Shown here: piece by piece, positions 1 to 7,346 of the stretch
How the letters are laid out: each line of letters begins with the position of its first letter
Position numbering within the stretch: position 1 is the first letter of the stretch
Assembly: GCA_937917505.1 (NCBI GenBank)
Contig: CALDMQ010000069.1
Location: 1-11,977 of the forward strand
Reading direction: 5' to 3'
Origin: an uncultured Erysipelotrichaceae bacterium
GTDB lineage: Bacteria; Bacillota_I; Bacilli_A; Erysipelotrichales; Coprobacillaceae
Length of the DNA stretch: 11,977 nucleotides
Translations under genes and position numbers: made by a program
The notes under the pieces: generated by a model
Database searches by the model: none
Told to the model about the DNA's origin: nothing
The model's input: the letters and a program-made list of their open reading frames with translations, nothing else

Positions 1-261
1 CCATGTTTTAGATATGATAATTATGAAGTGATGAAACAAAATATTGAGTTAAACAATATTGAACACCGCATGATTGAATATAAATTACATCAAGAAACTG
101 GGAAGTATAGAGATATTATCATTTATATCAATGCTTCTTATGAATATGTTGAAGTTGATGTAGAGGATGGTTATTGTCTTTTATATCATAGTGAAAAAGA
201 AAAGATTGAAAACAATCATTTAAAAGTAACAGGTGTGAGTTTAGCTATTTTAGTGAGATAA
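1..261 (+). CDS. 3' end of an unrecognised protein gene, cut by the window edge
   Basis: The reading frame is open from the first base to TAA at 259-261, so this is the C-terminal ~86 residues of a gene that starts outside the window. An internal GTG-ATG pair at 28-33 could act as a start, but no good Shine-Dalgarno precedes it and the open frame upstream argues for a longer gene. The visible part is charged and mixed alpha/beta in character: a Glu/His-rich stretch, then IIIYINASYEYVEVDVEDGY, which looks like two beta strands. There is no membrane segment and no motif I recognise. The stop lies 9 bases before pth, and the pth Shine-Dalgarno overlaps the stop codon, so the two are very likely co-transcribed. 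Function unknown. Confidence 0.6.
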   Translation, partial: PCFRYDNYEVMKQNIELNNIEHRMIEYKLHQETGKYRDIIIYINASYEYVEVDVEDGYCLLYHSEKEKIENNHLKVTGVSLAILVR

Positions 262-270
262 GGAGTATAT

Positions 271-825
271 ATGAAATTAATTGTTGGTTTAGGAAATCCT
301 GGGAAGGAATATGAAAATACAAGACATAATGTCGGTTTTATGACAATGGATCGTTTAGCAGATGTTTTGAATGTGTCTATTGATCATGCGAAATTTAAAG
401 GTGAGTATGTTAAAATGAAATATCATGGTGAAGATGTGATTTTATTAAAGCCTATGACATATATGAATAATTCAGGTGAGTCAGTGATTCAAGTGATGAA
501 TTATTTTAAGATTGATGTCAGTGATTTATTGGTCATTTATGATGATATGGATATGCCAACTGGAAAATTACGTTTGAGAGAAAGTGGCAGTGCTGGTGGG
601 CATAATGGTATGAAAAGTATTATTGCTCATGTGGGGACACAATCTTTTAAGCGTATTCGTGTAGGTATTGATAAACATCCTCGTATTAAAGTGATTGATT
701 ATGTATTAGGGCGTTTTACTAAAGAGGAACAACCTTTGATAGATGAAGGAATTGAAAATGCAGTAAAAGCTGTAGAAATGTTTTTAGATAAAGATTTTAC
801 AGCATCTATGAATGCTTTTAATTAG
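271..825 (+). CDS. pth: Peptidyl-tRNA hydrolase
   Basis: Cytosolic enzyme that hydrolyses the ester bond of peptidyl-tRNAs dropped by stalled ribosomes, recycling tRNA. The 184-residue length is normal for bacterial Pth. Visible family motifs, in order: GLGNPGKEYENTRHNVGF at residues 6-23 with the catalytic His at 19; KPMTYMNNSGE at 60-70, with Asn67 matching the substrate-binding Asn of the family; YDDMDMPTGKLRLR at 90-103, with Asp92 matching the Asp that activates the catalytic His; and GSAGGHNGMKSI at 106-117, with Asn112 matching another conserved Asn. The start is fixed by AAGGAG at 260-265, five bases before ATG. The gene is followed almost directly by mfd, and pth-mfd adjacency is a common housekeeping order in Bacillota. 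No defect seen. Confidence 0.97.
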   Translation: MKLIVGLGNPGKEYENTRHNVGFMTMDRLADVLNVSIDHAKFKGEYVKMKYHGEDVILLKPMTYMNNSGESVIQVMNYFKIDVSDLLVIYDDMDMPTGKLRLRESGSAGGHNGMKSIIAHVGTQSFKRIRVGIDKHPRIKVIDYVLGRFTKEEQPLIDEGIENAVKAVEMFLDKDFTASMNAFN

Positions 826-835
826 GGAGAAAAAA

Positions 836-3800
836 ATGAAAAAGATTATACAGATTTTAAAAAATAATCCTGCATATCTTGCAATGAAAAATGGTAAAGG
901 CAATATCGTAGTATCACAAGCTAGTGATGAGGCAATCCTCATTGCTAGCACTTTTCAAGTTAATCCAAAACCAATGCTTATTATTAAAGATAATCAATAT
1001 CAGGCACAACTTTTATATCAAGAACTTAGACCACTTTTAAATAATAAAGTTCTATATTTTCCTAGTGATGAATCATTACGTATTGAAGCATTGGCTTATT
1101 CTAAAGAACTTATGGGAGAAAGAGTGAATACACTTGCTTCTCTATGTGAAGGAACTTCTTATGTTGTGATATGTCATACACATAGTTTAAGCCGATATGT
1201 GCCATCTGTTGAGTTATTTCAATCACATATGTTACATTTAAAAGTCGGTATGACAATTGAACCTGTTCTTTTACGTGAAAAATTGATTCAAAATGGTTAT
1301 CAAAATATACAACGTGTGGATGAGCCATTCTTTTATTCAAAGCGTGGTGGAGTAATTGATATTTATTCTATTCAATATGATAATCCTGTGCGTATTGAAT
1401 TTTTTGATGATGAAATTGAAAGTATACGTTTTTATGATAAAAATAACCAAAGATCATTAGAGAAAGTTCAAGAAGTGACAATTTTGCCTGCGACAGATAT
1501 GTTATATGATAAAAATGAAATCAAGCATGTTATGGATGAAATTGATTATCTTCATGAACAAATGCCAGTAGATGAATATCGTGATCAATTAGATGAGGAG
1601 ATTTCTATTGATAAAGAATCATTAAGAGCCTTTGATTACTCATCTCGTTTATATCAATATTTAAGTCTTTTTAATTCTTCGACTTTACTGATTGAGTATA
1701 TGAATAATCCATTGATTGTCACTTCAAGCTATCATAAAGTAAAACAATCCATGGAACGTTATATTGAAGAAACATTTTTCTATGTTCATGAACTTCAGGG
1801 TATAGGAAAGATGTTAAAAGGGTTATCTTTATATACAGATATTGATTTTATTTTAGATAAGAAAGATATTGATTTCTTAGATTTTAGAGAAAGAGATAGC
1901 GATATTTCATTTTTAACAAGACATGTGGAATTGTCTTTATTAAACGAAAAACAATTGATCCAACAAATCAAAGACTATCTTGTTCAAAATAAAATCTTGA
2001 TGTGTTTGGATAACCAACACCAAATTCAATTAATGATTGAATTATTAGAAAATAATCATATTCCTTATACAATGGTAGGAAATGAAGAAACAATTTATGA
2101 TGATGTGAATATCTATTTAGGACAATTAAAAACAGGAATGGATTTTTATGAAGAAAAAGTTGTCTTATTAACAGAAAAAGAATTATTTAAAGTACCTTCG
2201 CAAAAGAAAAAAAGTTATGTAAAATATAAAGATGCAAAAGTCATAAATGATTATACAGAATTAAATGTTGGAGATTATGTTGTCCATGATACACATGGTA
2301 TTGGACAATACATGGGTATTAAAACTTTAGAAGTCAAAGGTATACATAAAGATTATTTGTATATTGCATATAAAGGAAATGATACACTTTATATTCCAGT
2401 AGAGAATTTCAAACTTGTGCGTAAGTATGCTTCTCGTGATGGAAAAGCACCTAAAATTCATGCATTGAATAGCACAGAATGGCAAAAAACAAAACAAAGA
2501 GTACGTAATAAGGTTGATGATTTGGCTGATAAATTAATTGCTTTATATGCAGCAAGGATGAAACAACCAGGTTTTGCATATCCAAAAGATGATGCAATGC
2601 AAATTCAATTTGAAGAATGTTTTGGCTATGAATTAACGCCAGATCAAGCAATTGCAGTGGAAGAAATTAAAGCTGATATGGAATTACCACGTCCAATGGA
2701 TCGCTTGCTTTGTGGAGATGTTGGGTTTGGAAAAACAGAAGTTGCATTACGTGCATGTTTTAAAGCAATTGTTGCTAATAAGCAGGTAGCTTTCTTATGT
2801 CCAACAACAATTCTTTCATCGCAACATTATCAAACAATGATAAAACGTTTTGAAAATTTTCCAGTAAACATTGCTTTATTAAATCGTTTTACTTCTACAA
2901 AGAAAAGAAAACAAATCTTAAATGATTTAAAAGAAGGAAAGATTGACTTAATTGTAGGAACACATCGTATTTTATCTCAAGATGTTAAATTTAAAGATTT
3001 AGGTTTGTTATGTATTGATGAGGAACAACGTTTTGGTGTCAGACAAAAGGAAAAGATTAAAACACTTCGTGAAACAATAGATGTGTTGACTTTAACAGCA
3101 ACACCAATCCCAAGAACTTTACAGATGTCATTGATGGGAATCAGAGGTTTATCTCAAATAGAAACACCACCTCTTAATCGTTTACCTGTACAAACATATG
3201 TTATGGAAAAGAATGAACAGTTGATCAAACAAGTTATCGAAAGAGAATTAGGGAGACATGGACAAGTTTTTTACTTGCATAATAGAACAGAAAATATTGA
3301 ATCTGTGGCTAATAATCTTGCTCGTATTATTCCTCATGCAAGAATAGGGGTTGGTCATGGACAAATGACAAAAGAACAATTAGAAGATATCATGCAAGCT
3401 TTTGTGAATAAAGAATATGATGTTTTGGTTTGTACAACAATTATTGAAACAGGTATTGATATTCCTAATGCTAATACAATTATAATTGAAGATGCTGATA
3501 AATTTGGGCTATCACAACTTTACCAAATTAAAGGACGTGTAGGGCGTAGTGAACGTCTTGCCTATGCTTATTTACTTTATGCTAAGAATAAACAAATGAC
3601 TGAAGAAGCTACAAAGCGTTTAAAAGCTATTAAAGAATTTGCTCAATTAGGTAGTGGATATAAAATAGCTATGCGTGATTTATCTATACGTGGTTCGGGT
3701 GATATTTTAGGTGGGGAACAAGCTGGATTTATTGATAGTGTTGGTTTTGATATGTATATGAAAATTTTACAAGATGTGATTGATGAAAAGACAGGTGAAA

Positions 3801-4261
3801 AGAAGGAACAAAAAGAAGTACCTGTGCAAAATATTAATGTTGATGGATATATACCAGAAAATTATGTAGAAAGTGATATAGAAAAATTGAATCTATATCA
3901 ACGTGTTTATCAATCGCAACATTTATCTCAATTGAATTCAGTGGAACAAGAACTGAAAGATTTGTATGGAAAACTTCCAAGAGAAGTTTTAAATATTGTA
4001 GAGAAACGTAAGTATGAAATTTTATGTACAGAACCATTTATTGATCAAGTAAAGGAAATCGAGGGGAATATACATGTGATGTTAACCCCTGAATTCTCAG
4101 CTCATGTATCTGGAGATACATTATTTGAACTTGTCAATCGTATATTTAAGAAACCATCGTTTAAGTATATGAAAAATGAAATTGTATTAATTTTACCTAC
4201 CGAAGGTCATTGGTTACCTCTTGCAATAGAACTTCTTCATGAGTTAAAGAAAATGCAATAA
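836..4261 (+). CDS. mfd: Transcription-repair coupling factor Mfd
   Basis: DNA translocase that displaces RNA polymerase stalled at lesions and recruits UvrA for strand-specific nucleotide excision repair. From ATG 836 it has 1141 residues, normal for Mfd. Domains in order: UvrB-like N-terminal module, with SKRGGVIDIYS from residue 168; CarD-like RNA-polymerase-interacting domain at about 478-535 (VGDYVVHDTHGIGQYMG); superfamily 2 helicase core with Walker A GDVGFGKTE at 627-635, DEEQ box at 728-731, TATPIPRT shortly after, and motif VI QIKGRVGR at 897-904; and a C-terminal TRCF domain with YIPENYV at about 1005. The upstream in-frame ATG at 812 lies inside pth. I chose 836 because AGGGAGA (824-830), overlapping the pth stop, is correctly spaced for it. 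The C-terminus appears intact, although a transposase fragment starts immediately after the stop. Confidence 0.97.
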   Translation: MKKIIQILKNNPAYLAMKNGKGNIVVSQASDEAILIASTFQVNPKPMLIIKDNQYQAQLLYQELRPLLNNKVLYFPSDESLRIEALAYSKELMGERVNTLASLCEGTSYVVICHTHSLSRYVPSVELFQSHMLHLKVGMTIEPVLLREKLIQNGYQNIQRVDEPFFYSKRGGVIDIYSIQYDNPVRIEFFDDEIESIRFYDKNNQRSLEKVQEVTILPATDMLYDKNEIKHVMDEIDYLHEQMPVDEYRDQLDEEISIDKESLRAFDYSSRLYQYLSLFNSSTLLIEYMNNPLIVTSSYHKVKQSMERYIEETFFYVHELQGIGKMLKGLSLYTDIDFILDKKDIDFLDFRERDSDISFLTRHVELSLLNEKQLIQQIKDYLVQNKILMCLDNQHQIQLMIELLENNHIPYTMVGNEETIYDDVNIYLGQLKTGMDFYEEKVVLLTEKELFKVPSQKKKSYVKYKDAKVINDYTELNVGDYVVHDTHGIGQYMGIKTLEVKGIHKDYLYIAYKGNDTLYIPVENFKLVRKYASRDGKAPKIHALNSTEWQKTKQRVRNKVDDLADKLIALYAARMKQPGFAYPKDDAMQIQFEECFGYELTPDQAIAVEEIKADMELPRPMDRLLCGDVGFGKTEVALRACFKAIVANKQVAFLCPTTILSSQHYQTMIKRFENFPVNIALLNRFTSTKKRKQILNDLKEGKIDLIVGTHRILSQDVKFKDLGLLCIDEEQRFGVRQKEKIKTLRETIDVLTLTATPIPRTLQMSLMGIRGLSQIETPPLNRLPVQTYVMEKNEQLIKQVIERELGRHGQVFYLHNRTENIESVANNLARIIPHARIGVGHGQMTKEQLEDIMQAFVNKEYDVLVCTTIIETGIDIPNANTIIIEDADKFGLSQLYQIKGRVGRSERLAYAYLLYAKNKQMTEEATKRLKAIKEFAQLGSGYKIAMRDLSIRGSGDILGGEQAGFIDSVGFDMYMKILQDVIDEKTGEKKEQKEVPVQNINVDGYIPENYVESDIEKLNLYQRVYQSQHLSQLNSVEQELKDLYGKLPREVLNIVEKRKYEILCTEPFIDQVKEIEGNIHVMLTPEFSAHVSGDTLFELVNRIFKKPSFKYMKNEIVLILPTEGHWLPLAIELLHELKKMQ

Positions 4262-4285
4262 GATGATGAAAACTATGATAAGGAT

Positions 4286-4732
4286 ATGTTTAAATATCCT
4301 CAATTTATCAAATTAGCAGTTATACCCGTAGATAACAAAGGATTCATAAACAAATTTTTCCATATGAAGGCAAAAGCATCAAAGGAAAGAATATTAAATA
4401 CAGATGGAAAAACCACATTTTCAGATTTATCAAAAGACATAACATTAAAATCAGAGAAAATAAACTATGATGAAGATAATCACCGATTAAAATGGCTAAA
4501 TATCATATCAGGAAATATTAAGAACAATATAACAGGAATATATCATGGTGTGACTAAAGGTTCATTACCGTTATTTTTGCATGAACAGGAATGGCGATTC
4601 AATCATAGAAACACAGGTAAATCAATCATGGAAAAAGTAAGTAAATATATAACAAAATCATTCCCAATCAATATGGAGAAACTATCACAAATTTTGGATT
4701 TATCCAAGTCTTATTTTTCACCATGTGTCTGA
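4286..4732 (+). pseudogene. C-terminal remnant of an IS1595/ISXO2-type transposase
   Basis: 148 codons from ATG 4286; the frame is actually open from 4262, directly after the mfd stop. Recognised by the C-terminal signature of IS1595-family transposases: a TDG segment (Asp40), then HRLKWLNIISGNIK (66-79), GIYHGV (84-89) and EQEWRFNHR (100-108). This matches the family pattern of His, Asn and Lys, then G-x-Y-H-G-V and an R-F-N-R-like box. Full-length members are about 300 residues. The N-terminal zinc-ribbon and the first catalytic Asp region are absent, and no Shine-Dalgarno precedes the ATG, so I call it a non-functional fragment. I could not find convincing terminal inverted repeats on either side. 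A short cargo-like ORF of other origin is possible but less likely. Confidence 0.75.
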
Positions 4733-4824
4733 TGGTCAATCAAATTATATTTCTCATTTTTTTTTTCCAATGACCAAAGACCTAAGTTAATTTTACAACT
4801 ATGAAAGAGGTCATTTAAACGATG

Positions 4825-4854
4825 TGGAAAATAGCCTATGCAATATGGTATAAT
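4825..4854 (+). promoter_or_regulatory. Possible extended -10 promoter upstream of the rpiR region
   Basis: TGGTATAAT (TG at 4846-4847, TATAAT at 4849-4854) is a perfect extended -10. TGGAAA at 4825-4830, an 18-base spacer away, is a weak -35. It would give the regulator gene a leader of about 155 bases, or drive a small RNA. It may be a leftover of the insertion element. Weak evidence, based on motif only. Confidence 0.3.
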
Positions 4855-4948
4855 GCTTATGATAAATATTTCATCTTGTATTGTTTTGATTGGACACTTA
4901 ACATTATAGATGAATTAACCATTTTTTGTTTATTAATGAATTTTAATG

Positions 4949-4975
4949 TTGCTAATACAATTAGCACTTTATAAT
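4949..4975 (+). promoter_or_regulatory. rpiR promoter with embedded palindrome (candidate operator)
   Basis: A perfect 7-base inverted repeat, TGCTAAT-ACA-ATTAGCA, lies at 4950-4966, directly followed by a consensus -10 TATAAT at 4970-4975. The best -35 match, TTGCTA at 4949-4954, sits in the left arm with a short 15-base spacer, so a protein bound to the palindrome would block polymerase. The ATG of the regulator is 43 bases further on. Autoregulation by the RpiR protein is a reasonable inference, but the palindrome is not repeated at the operon promoter. Confidence 0.45.
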
Positions 4976-5017
4976 TATAAATGAATATTGTATAGTTAAG
5001 TATAAGAAGGTGAGAAA

Positions 5018-5818
5018 ATGCATACACAAGGACAAGTATTAGCCAGATTACTTAGAATAGTAAATGGTCAATTAAAAAAAGATGCAAATTATGATATTGC
5101 ATTGAATATATTAACTCATTATAGTGAAATTACTTCTTATACTATTAATGATTTAGCAGATAAGTGTTTTGTATCTACAGCATCAATTTCAAGGTTTATT
5201 AGACTTTTGGGGTTTGATTCATTTGTAGATTTTAAAGTAGCATGTCAAAATACTTTAAAAATATCTCAAACGGATTATTCTTTAGAAACTTCAAAAGCTC
5301 AAAAAGAGGATGTAGAGCCAATATTTGCAAATTATACAAAACATGTGACTGATAATATAGAATATGTATTTAAAAACTTAGATTATAGTCAATTGAATCG
5401 TATTTGTGAAACTATGAAGTCTTGTGATGAAATACTATTTCTAGGATTGGAATTTTCAACTATTTTAGGTCAACATTTCCAAAATAGAATGGCATTAATG
5501 AATAAATATATAAAACTTGGGATATCCTACGAAGAACAATTAGAGTTGGCTAAATCTATGAAGCCTAATGGTGTTGTTGTTATAGCAACTGTTGAAGGTG
5601 GATATTTTTATAGAAACAATGACATTGTTGATGAGTTGATTAATAAAAATGCTTATATTATTGTTTTGACGATGAATAATAATATGAAAATAATGAAAGA
5701 TGTAAAAGAAATAGTATTGTGTAGTAAGGGGAATAGTGATACTGAAGGTAGGATTTCTCTATTATATTGTATTGAAATTATTATTATGTACTATTTCATT
5801 AATTATTCTCATTTTTAA
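5018..5818 (+). CDS. RpiR-family transcriptional regulator (HTH plus SIS domain)
   Basis: 266-residue cytosolic DNA-binding protein. The N-terminal RpiR-type helix-turn-helix lies at about residues 41-62 (YTINDLADKCFVSTASISRF), followed by LGFDSFVDFK, typical of the family. The C-terminal half (about 110-250) is a sugar isomerase (SIS) fold, which in this family binds phosphosugars: CDEILFLGLEFS at 136-147 and PNGVVVIATVEGG at 183-195 are its first two strand-loop units. The expected Ser/Thr-rich phosphate loop is weak here (GLEFST, TVEGG), so the ligand cannot be predicted. AAGGTGAG at 5007-5014 precedes ATG. It has its own promoter and a strong terminator, so it is monocistronic. Its position just upstream of the sugar operon suggests that it controls that operon, either as repressor or activator. 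Confidence 0.9.
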   Translation: MHTQGQVLARLLRIVNGQLKKDANYDIALNILTHYSEITSYTINDLADKCFVSTASISRFIRLLGFDSFVDFKVACQNTLKISQTDYSLETSKAQKEDVEPIFANYTKHVTDNIEYVFKNLDYSQLNRICETMKSCDEILFLGLEFSTILGQHFQNRMALMNKYIKLGISYEEQLELAKSMKPNGVVVIATVEGGYFYRNNDIVDELINKNAYIIVLTMNNNMKIMKDVKEIVLCSKGNSDTEGRISLLYCIEIIIMYYFINYSHF

Positions 5819-5831
5819 TTTACAGATTATG

Positions 5832-5870
5832 AAAATCAGAGTATATTTTTGTAAATTGCTCTGATTTTTT
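5832..5870 (+). terminator. Rho-independent terminator of rpiR
   Basis: Perfect 10-base-pair stem AAAATCAGAG (5832-5841) with CTCTGATTTT (5859-5868), a 17-base loop, and a T-rich tail that starts inside the stem. It lies 14 bases after the stop codon, separating the regulator transcript from the sugar operon. Confidence 0.85.
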
Positions 5871-5872
5871 GA

Positions 5873-5903
5873 TTGCCTTTTTTTCTTTAAATATTGTTAT
5901 AAT
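5873..5903 (+). promoter_or_regulatory. Promoter of the glycoside operon
   Basis: Extended -10 TGTTATAAT, with TATAAT at 5898-5903 and TG at 5895-5896. A TTGCCT at 5873-5878 is a partial -35 at a long 19-base spacing, so the TG extension probably carries much of the strength. The site sits directly after the rpiR terminator and about 65 bases before the first gene of the operon. Confidence 0.6.
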
Positions 5904-5904
5904 G

Positions 5905-5916
5905 TTTGTAGACAAA
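5905..5916 (+). promoter_or_regulatory. Candidate operator at the transcription start of the operon
   Basis: Perfect palindrome TTTGT-AG-ACAAA lies one base after the -10 box, over the expected start site (about 5910). This is a typical position for a repressor site. It is short, and I see no second copy near the rpiR promoter, so the link to the RpiR protein is inference only. Confidence 0.35.
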
Positions 5917-5940
5917 GGCCAATGTCATAAATTATAGAAG

Positions 5941-5969
5941 AAGGAGAGTATGTGAAAGAGAAATGAGTG
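5941..5969 (+). promoter_or_regulatory. Unusual translation start region with miniature leader frames
   Basis: The strong Shine-Dalgarno AAGGAGAG (5941-5948) is well spaced for ATG 5950 and GTG 5952, but neither opens the glycosidase. ATG 5950 is followed at once by TGA. GTG 5952 gives only four codons (VKEK) before TGA at 5964-5966. That stop is directly followed by GTG 5967, in the same frame, which does open the glycosidase. ATG 5963 gives a six-codon peptide in another frame. Reinitiation or coupling at GTG 5967 or ATG 5976 is the simplest reading. Confidence 0.5.
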
Positions 5970-7346
5970 AAAAAAATGTATAATCAATTTTTATGGGGTG
6001 CTTCTACGAGTGGATTTCAAGTAGAAGGTGGCTATAATGAAGGTGGAAAAGGAATCTCGACAACTGATATTAGATTTGTACCTGACGGGATTGCTGATTC
6101 AAAAGTAGCAAGTGATCATTATCATCATTATCAAGAAGATATCATGCTAATGAAAGAATTAGGATTAAAAGCTTATCGATTCTCATTTTGTTGGGCAAGA
6201 ATTATGCCTGATGGACATAATGCTAATGAAGAAGGTTTGAAATTCTATGAAAATATTATTGATTTATGTTTAGAGTATGGAATTGAACCATTACCCACTT
6301 TGTATCATTTCGAAATGCCTCAAACATTAGTAGAAGAATTTGGTGGATGGAAATCTCGTGAATGTATTAAAGCATTTACTCAATATGCTGAAGTATGTTT
6401 TAAAAGATTTAAAGGAAAAATTAAAAATTGGATTACAATTAATGAACAACTCATTGCTATGGCGGCAAGTGATTTAAATGGAAATCACGAAAAAGATAAA
6501 GATTTACAATTAAAAAACATGTATCAAATGTCTTATCATGCATCTGTTGCAGAAAGTCAAGCATTTGCATTATTACATGAAATTGATAAAGATGCGAGAA
6601 TTGGTGTGGTAAATGCAGTTCAAAATGTATACCCAGCAACAGCTTCTCCTCTAGATATATTAGCAGCTATGGATGCAGAAGAAATTATGATGTATATGTT
6701 ATTGGATATGTCAGTGTTTGGTGAGTATTCTCCAAGGGTGAGAACACTTCTTACAAATATGGAATGTTTTCCAAAAACAGAAGATGGAGATTATGAAGTT
6801 TTAAAAAACAGTAAACCAGATTTTATTGGGATTAATTATTATTCATCTTTATGCGTTAAAAATAATGAATTAAAAAAAATTAATAACAATTTACCACCAT
6901 TTTTTAGAAGTAAACAATTTGAAGTTGTTAAAAATGATAAAATTGAAAGAACTGATTGGATGGCTAATGGTATTGATCCATTAGGAATACGTACAATCAT
7001 TTATAAAATTTTTAATAGGTATCATTTACCAATCATTATTACTGAAAATGGTATGGCTTATAGTGATGAACTTGTAAATGGAAAAATTCATGACAATTAT
7101 AGAATTGATTATTTACAAAAACATATCAAAGAAGTACTAATTGCTAAAGAAGAGGGATATCCGGTATTTGGATATTGTCCTTGGTCTTTTATCGATGTAG
7201 TAAGTTCTCATCAAGGTTTTTCAAAGAGATATGGACTTGTTTATGTTGATAGAACAGATATTGATGTTAAAGAATGTCAAAGATTTAAAAAAGATTCATT
7301 CTATTGGTATAAAGATGTTATAGAAAGTAATGGTGAAAATTTATGA
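5967..7346 (+). CDS. GH1 6-phospho-beta-glucosidase-type glycosidase
   Basis: Cytosolic retaining hydrolase that would split a 6-phospho-beta-disaccharide made by the PTS into a sugar 6-phosphate and a free sugar. From GTG 5967 it has 459 residues; from ATG 5976, 456, both normal for GH1. Motifs: N-terminal FLWGASTSGFQVEG; HFEMP near residue 115, usual in 6-phospho-beta-glucosidases; acid/base Glu160 in ITINEQ; nucleophile Glu360 in ITENGMA. Ser413, Lys420 and Tyr422 in VVSSHQGFSKRYG have the same spacing as the phosphate-binding Ser/Lys/Tyr of lactococcal LacG. The next residue is Ser414 where LacG has Trp429, which favours a gluco- over a galacto-type substrate. There is no signal peptide. 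The stop overlaps the GH3 start (ATGA, 7343-7346). The exact start is uncertain because the strong Shine-Dalgarno points at tiny leader frames. Confidence 0.93.
   Translation: MKKMYNQFLWGASTSGFQVEGGYNEGGKGISTTDIRFVPDGIADSKVASDHYHHYQEDIMLMKELGLKAYRFSFCWARIMPDGHNANEEGLKFYENIIDLCLEYGIEPLPTLYHFEMPQTLVEEFGGWKSRECIKAFTQYAEVCFKRFKGKIKNWITINEQLIAMAASDLNGNHEKDKDLQLKNMYQMSYHASVAESQAFALLHEIDKDARIGVVNAVQNVYPATASPLDILAAMDAEEIMMYMLLDMSVFGEYSPRVRTLLTNMECFPKTEDGDYEVLKNSKPDFIGINYYSSLCVKNNELKKINNNLPPFFRSKQFEVVKNDKIERTDWMANGIDPLGIRTIIYKIFNRYHLPIIITENGMAYSDELVNGKIHDNYRIDYLQKHIKEVLIAKEEGYPVFGYCPWSFIDVVSSHQGFSKRYGLVYVDRTDIDVKECQRFKKDSFYWYKDVIESNGENL

Larger units (their letters stand above)
4733..5017 (+). other. 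Non-coding scar between the transposase remnant and rpiR
   Basis: 285 bases without a convincing gene. It holds a run of ten T (4757-4766), a short inverted repeat TGGTCA/TGACCA (4733-4738 and 4771-4776) around it, an extended -10 promoter-like site, and the palindrome and promoter of the downstream regulator. A 50-codon frame (4822-4974) exists but resembles nothing I know and overlaps promoter-like sequence. The inverted repeats could be decayed IS ends, but they are too short to say so. Confidence 0.5.

Noticed and set aside
812..835. ATG 812 as the mfd start
   Set aside because: It lies inside pth and lacks a Shine-Dalgarno; AGGGAGA is correctly spaced for ATG 836, which gives the usual Mfd N-terminus.
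4720..4766. Hairpin ACCAT/ATGGT near a run of ten T as a terminator for mfd or the transposase remnant
   Set aside because: The stem is only five base pairs and lies about 20 bases from the T run, so the parts do not form a standard terminator.
4822..4974. A 50-codon frame with a weak AAGAGG upstream, rich in Trp, Tyr and Ile
   Set aside because: No recognisable motif, an 11-base Shine-Dalgarno spacing, and it runs through promoter-like sequence and the rpiR palindrome. Probably chance in AT-rich DNA.
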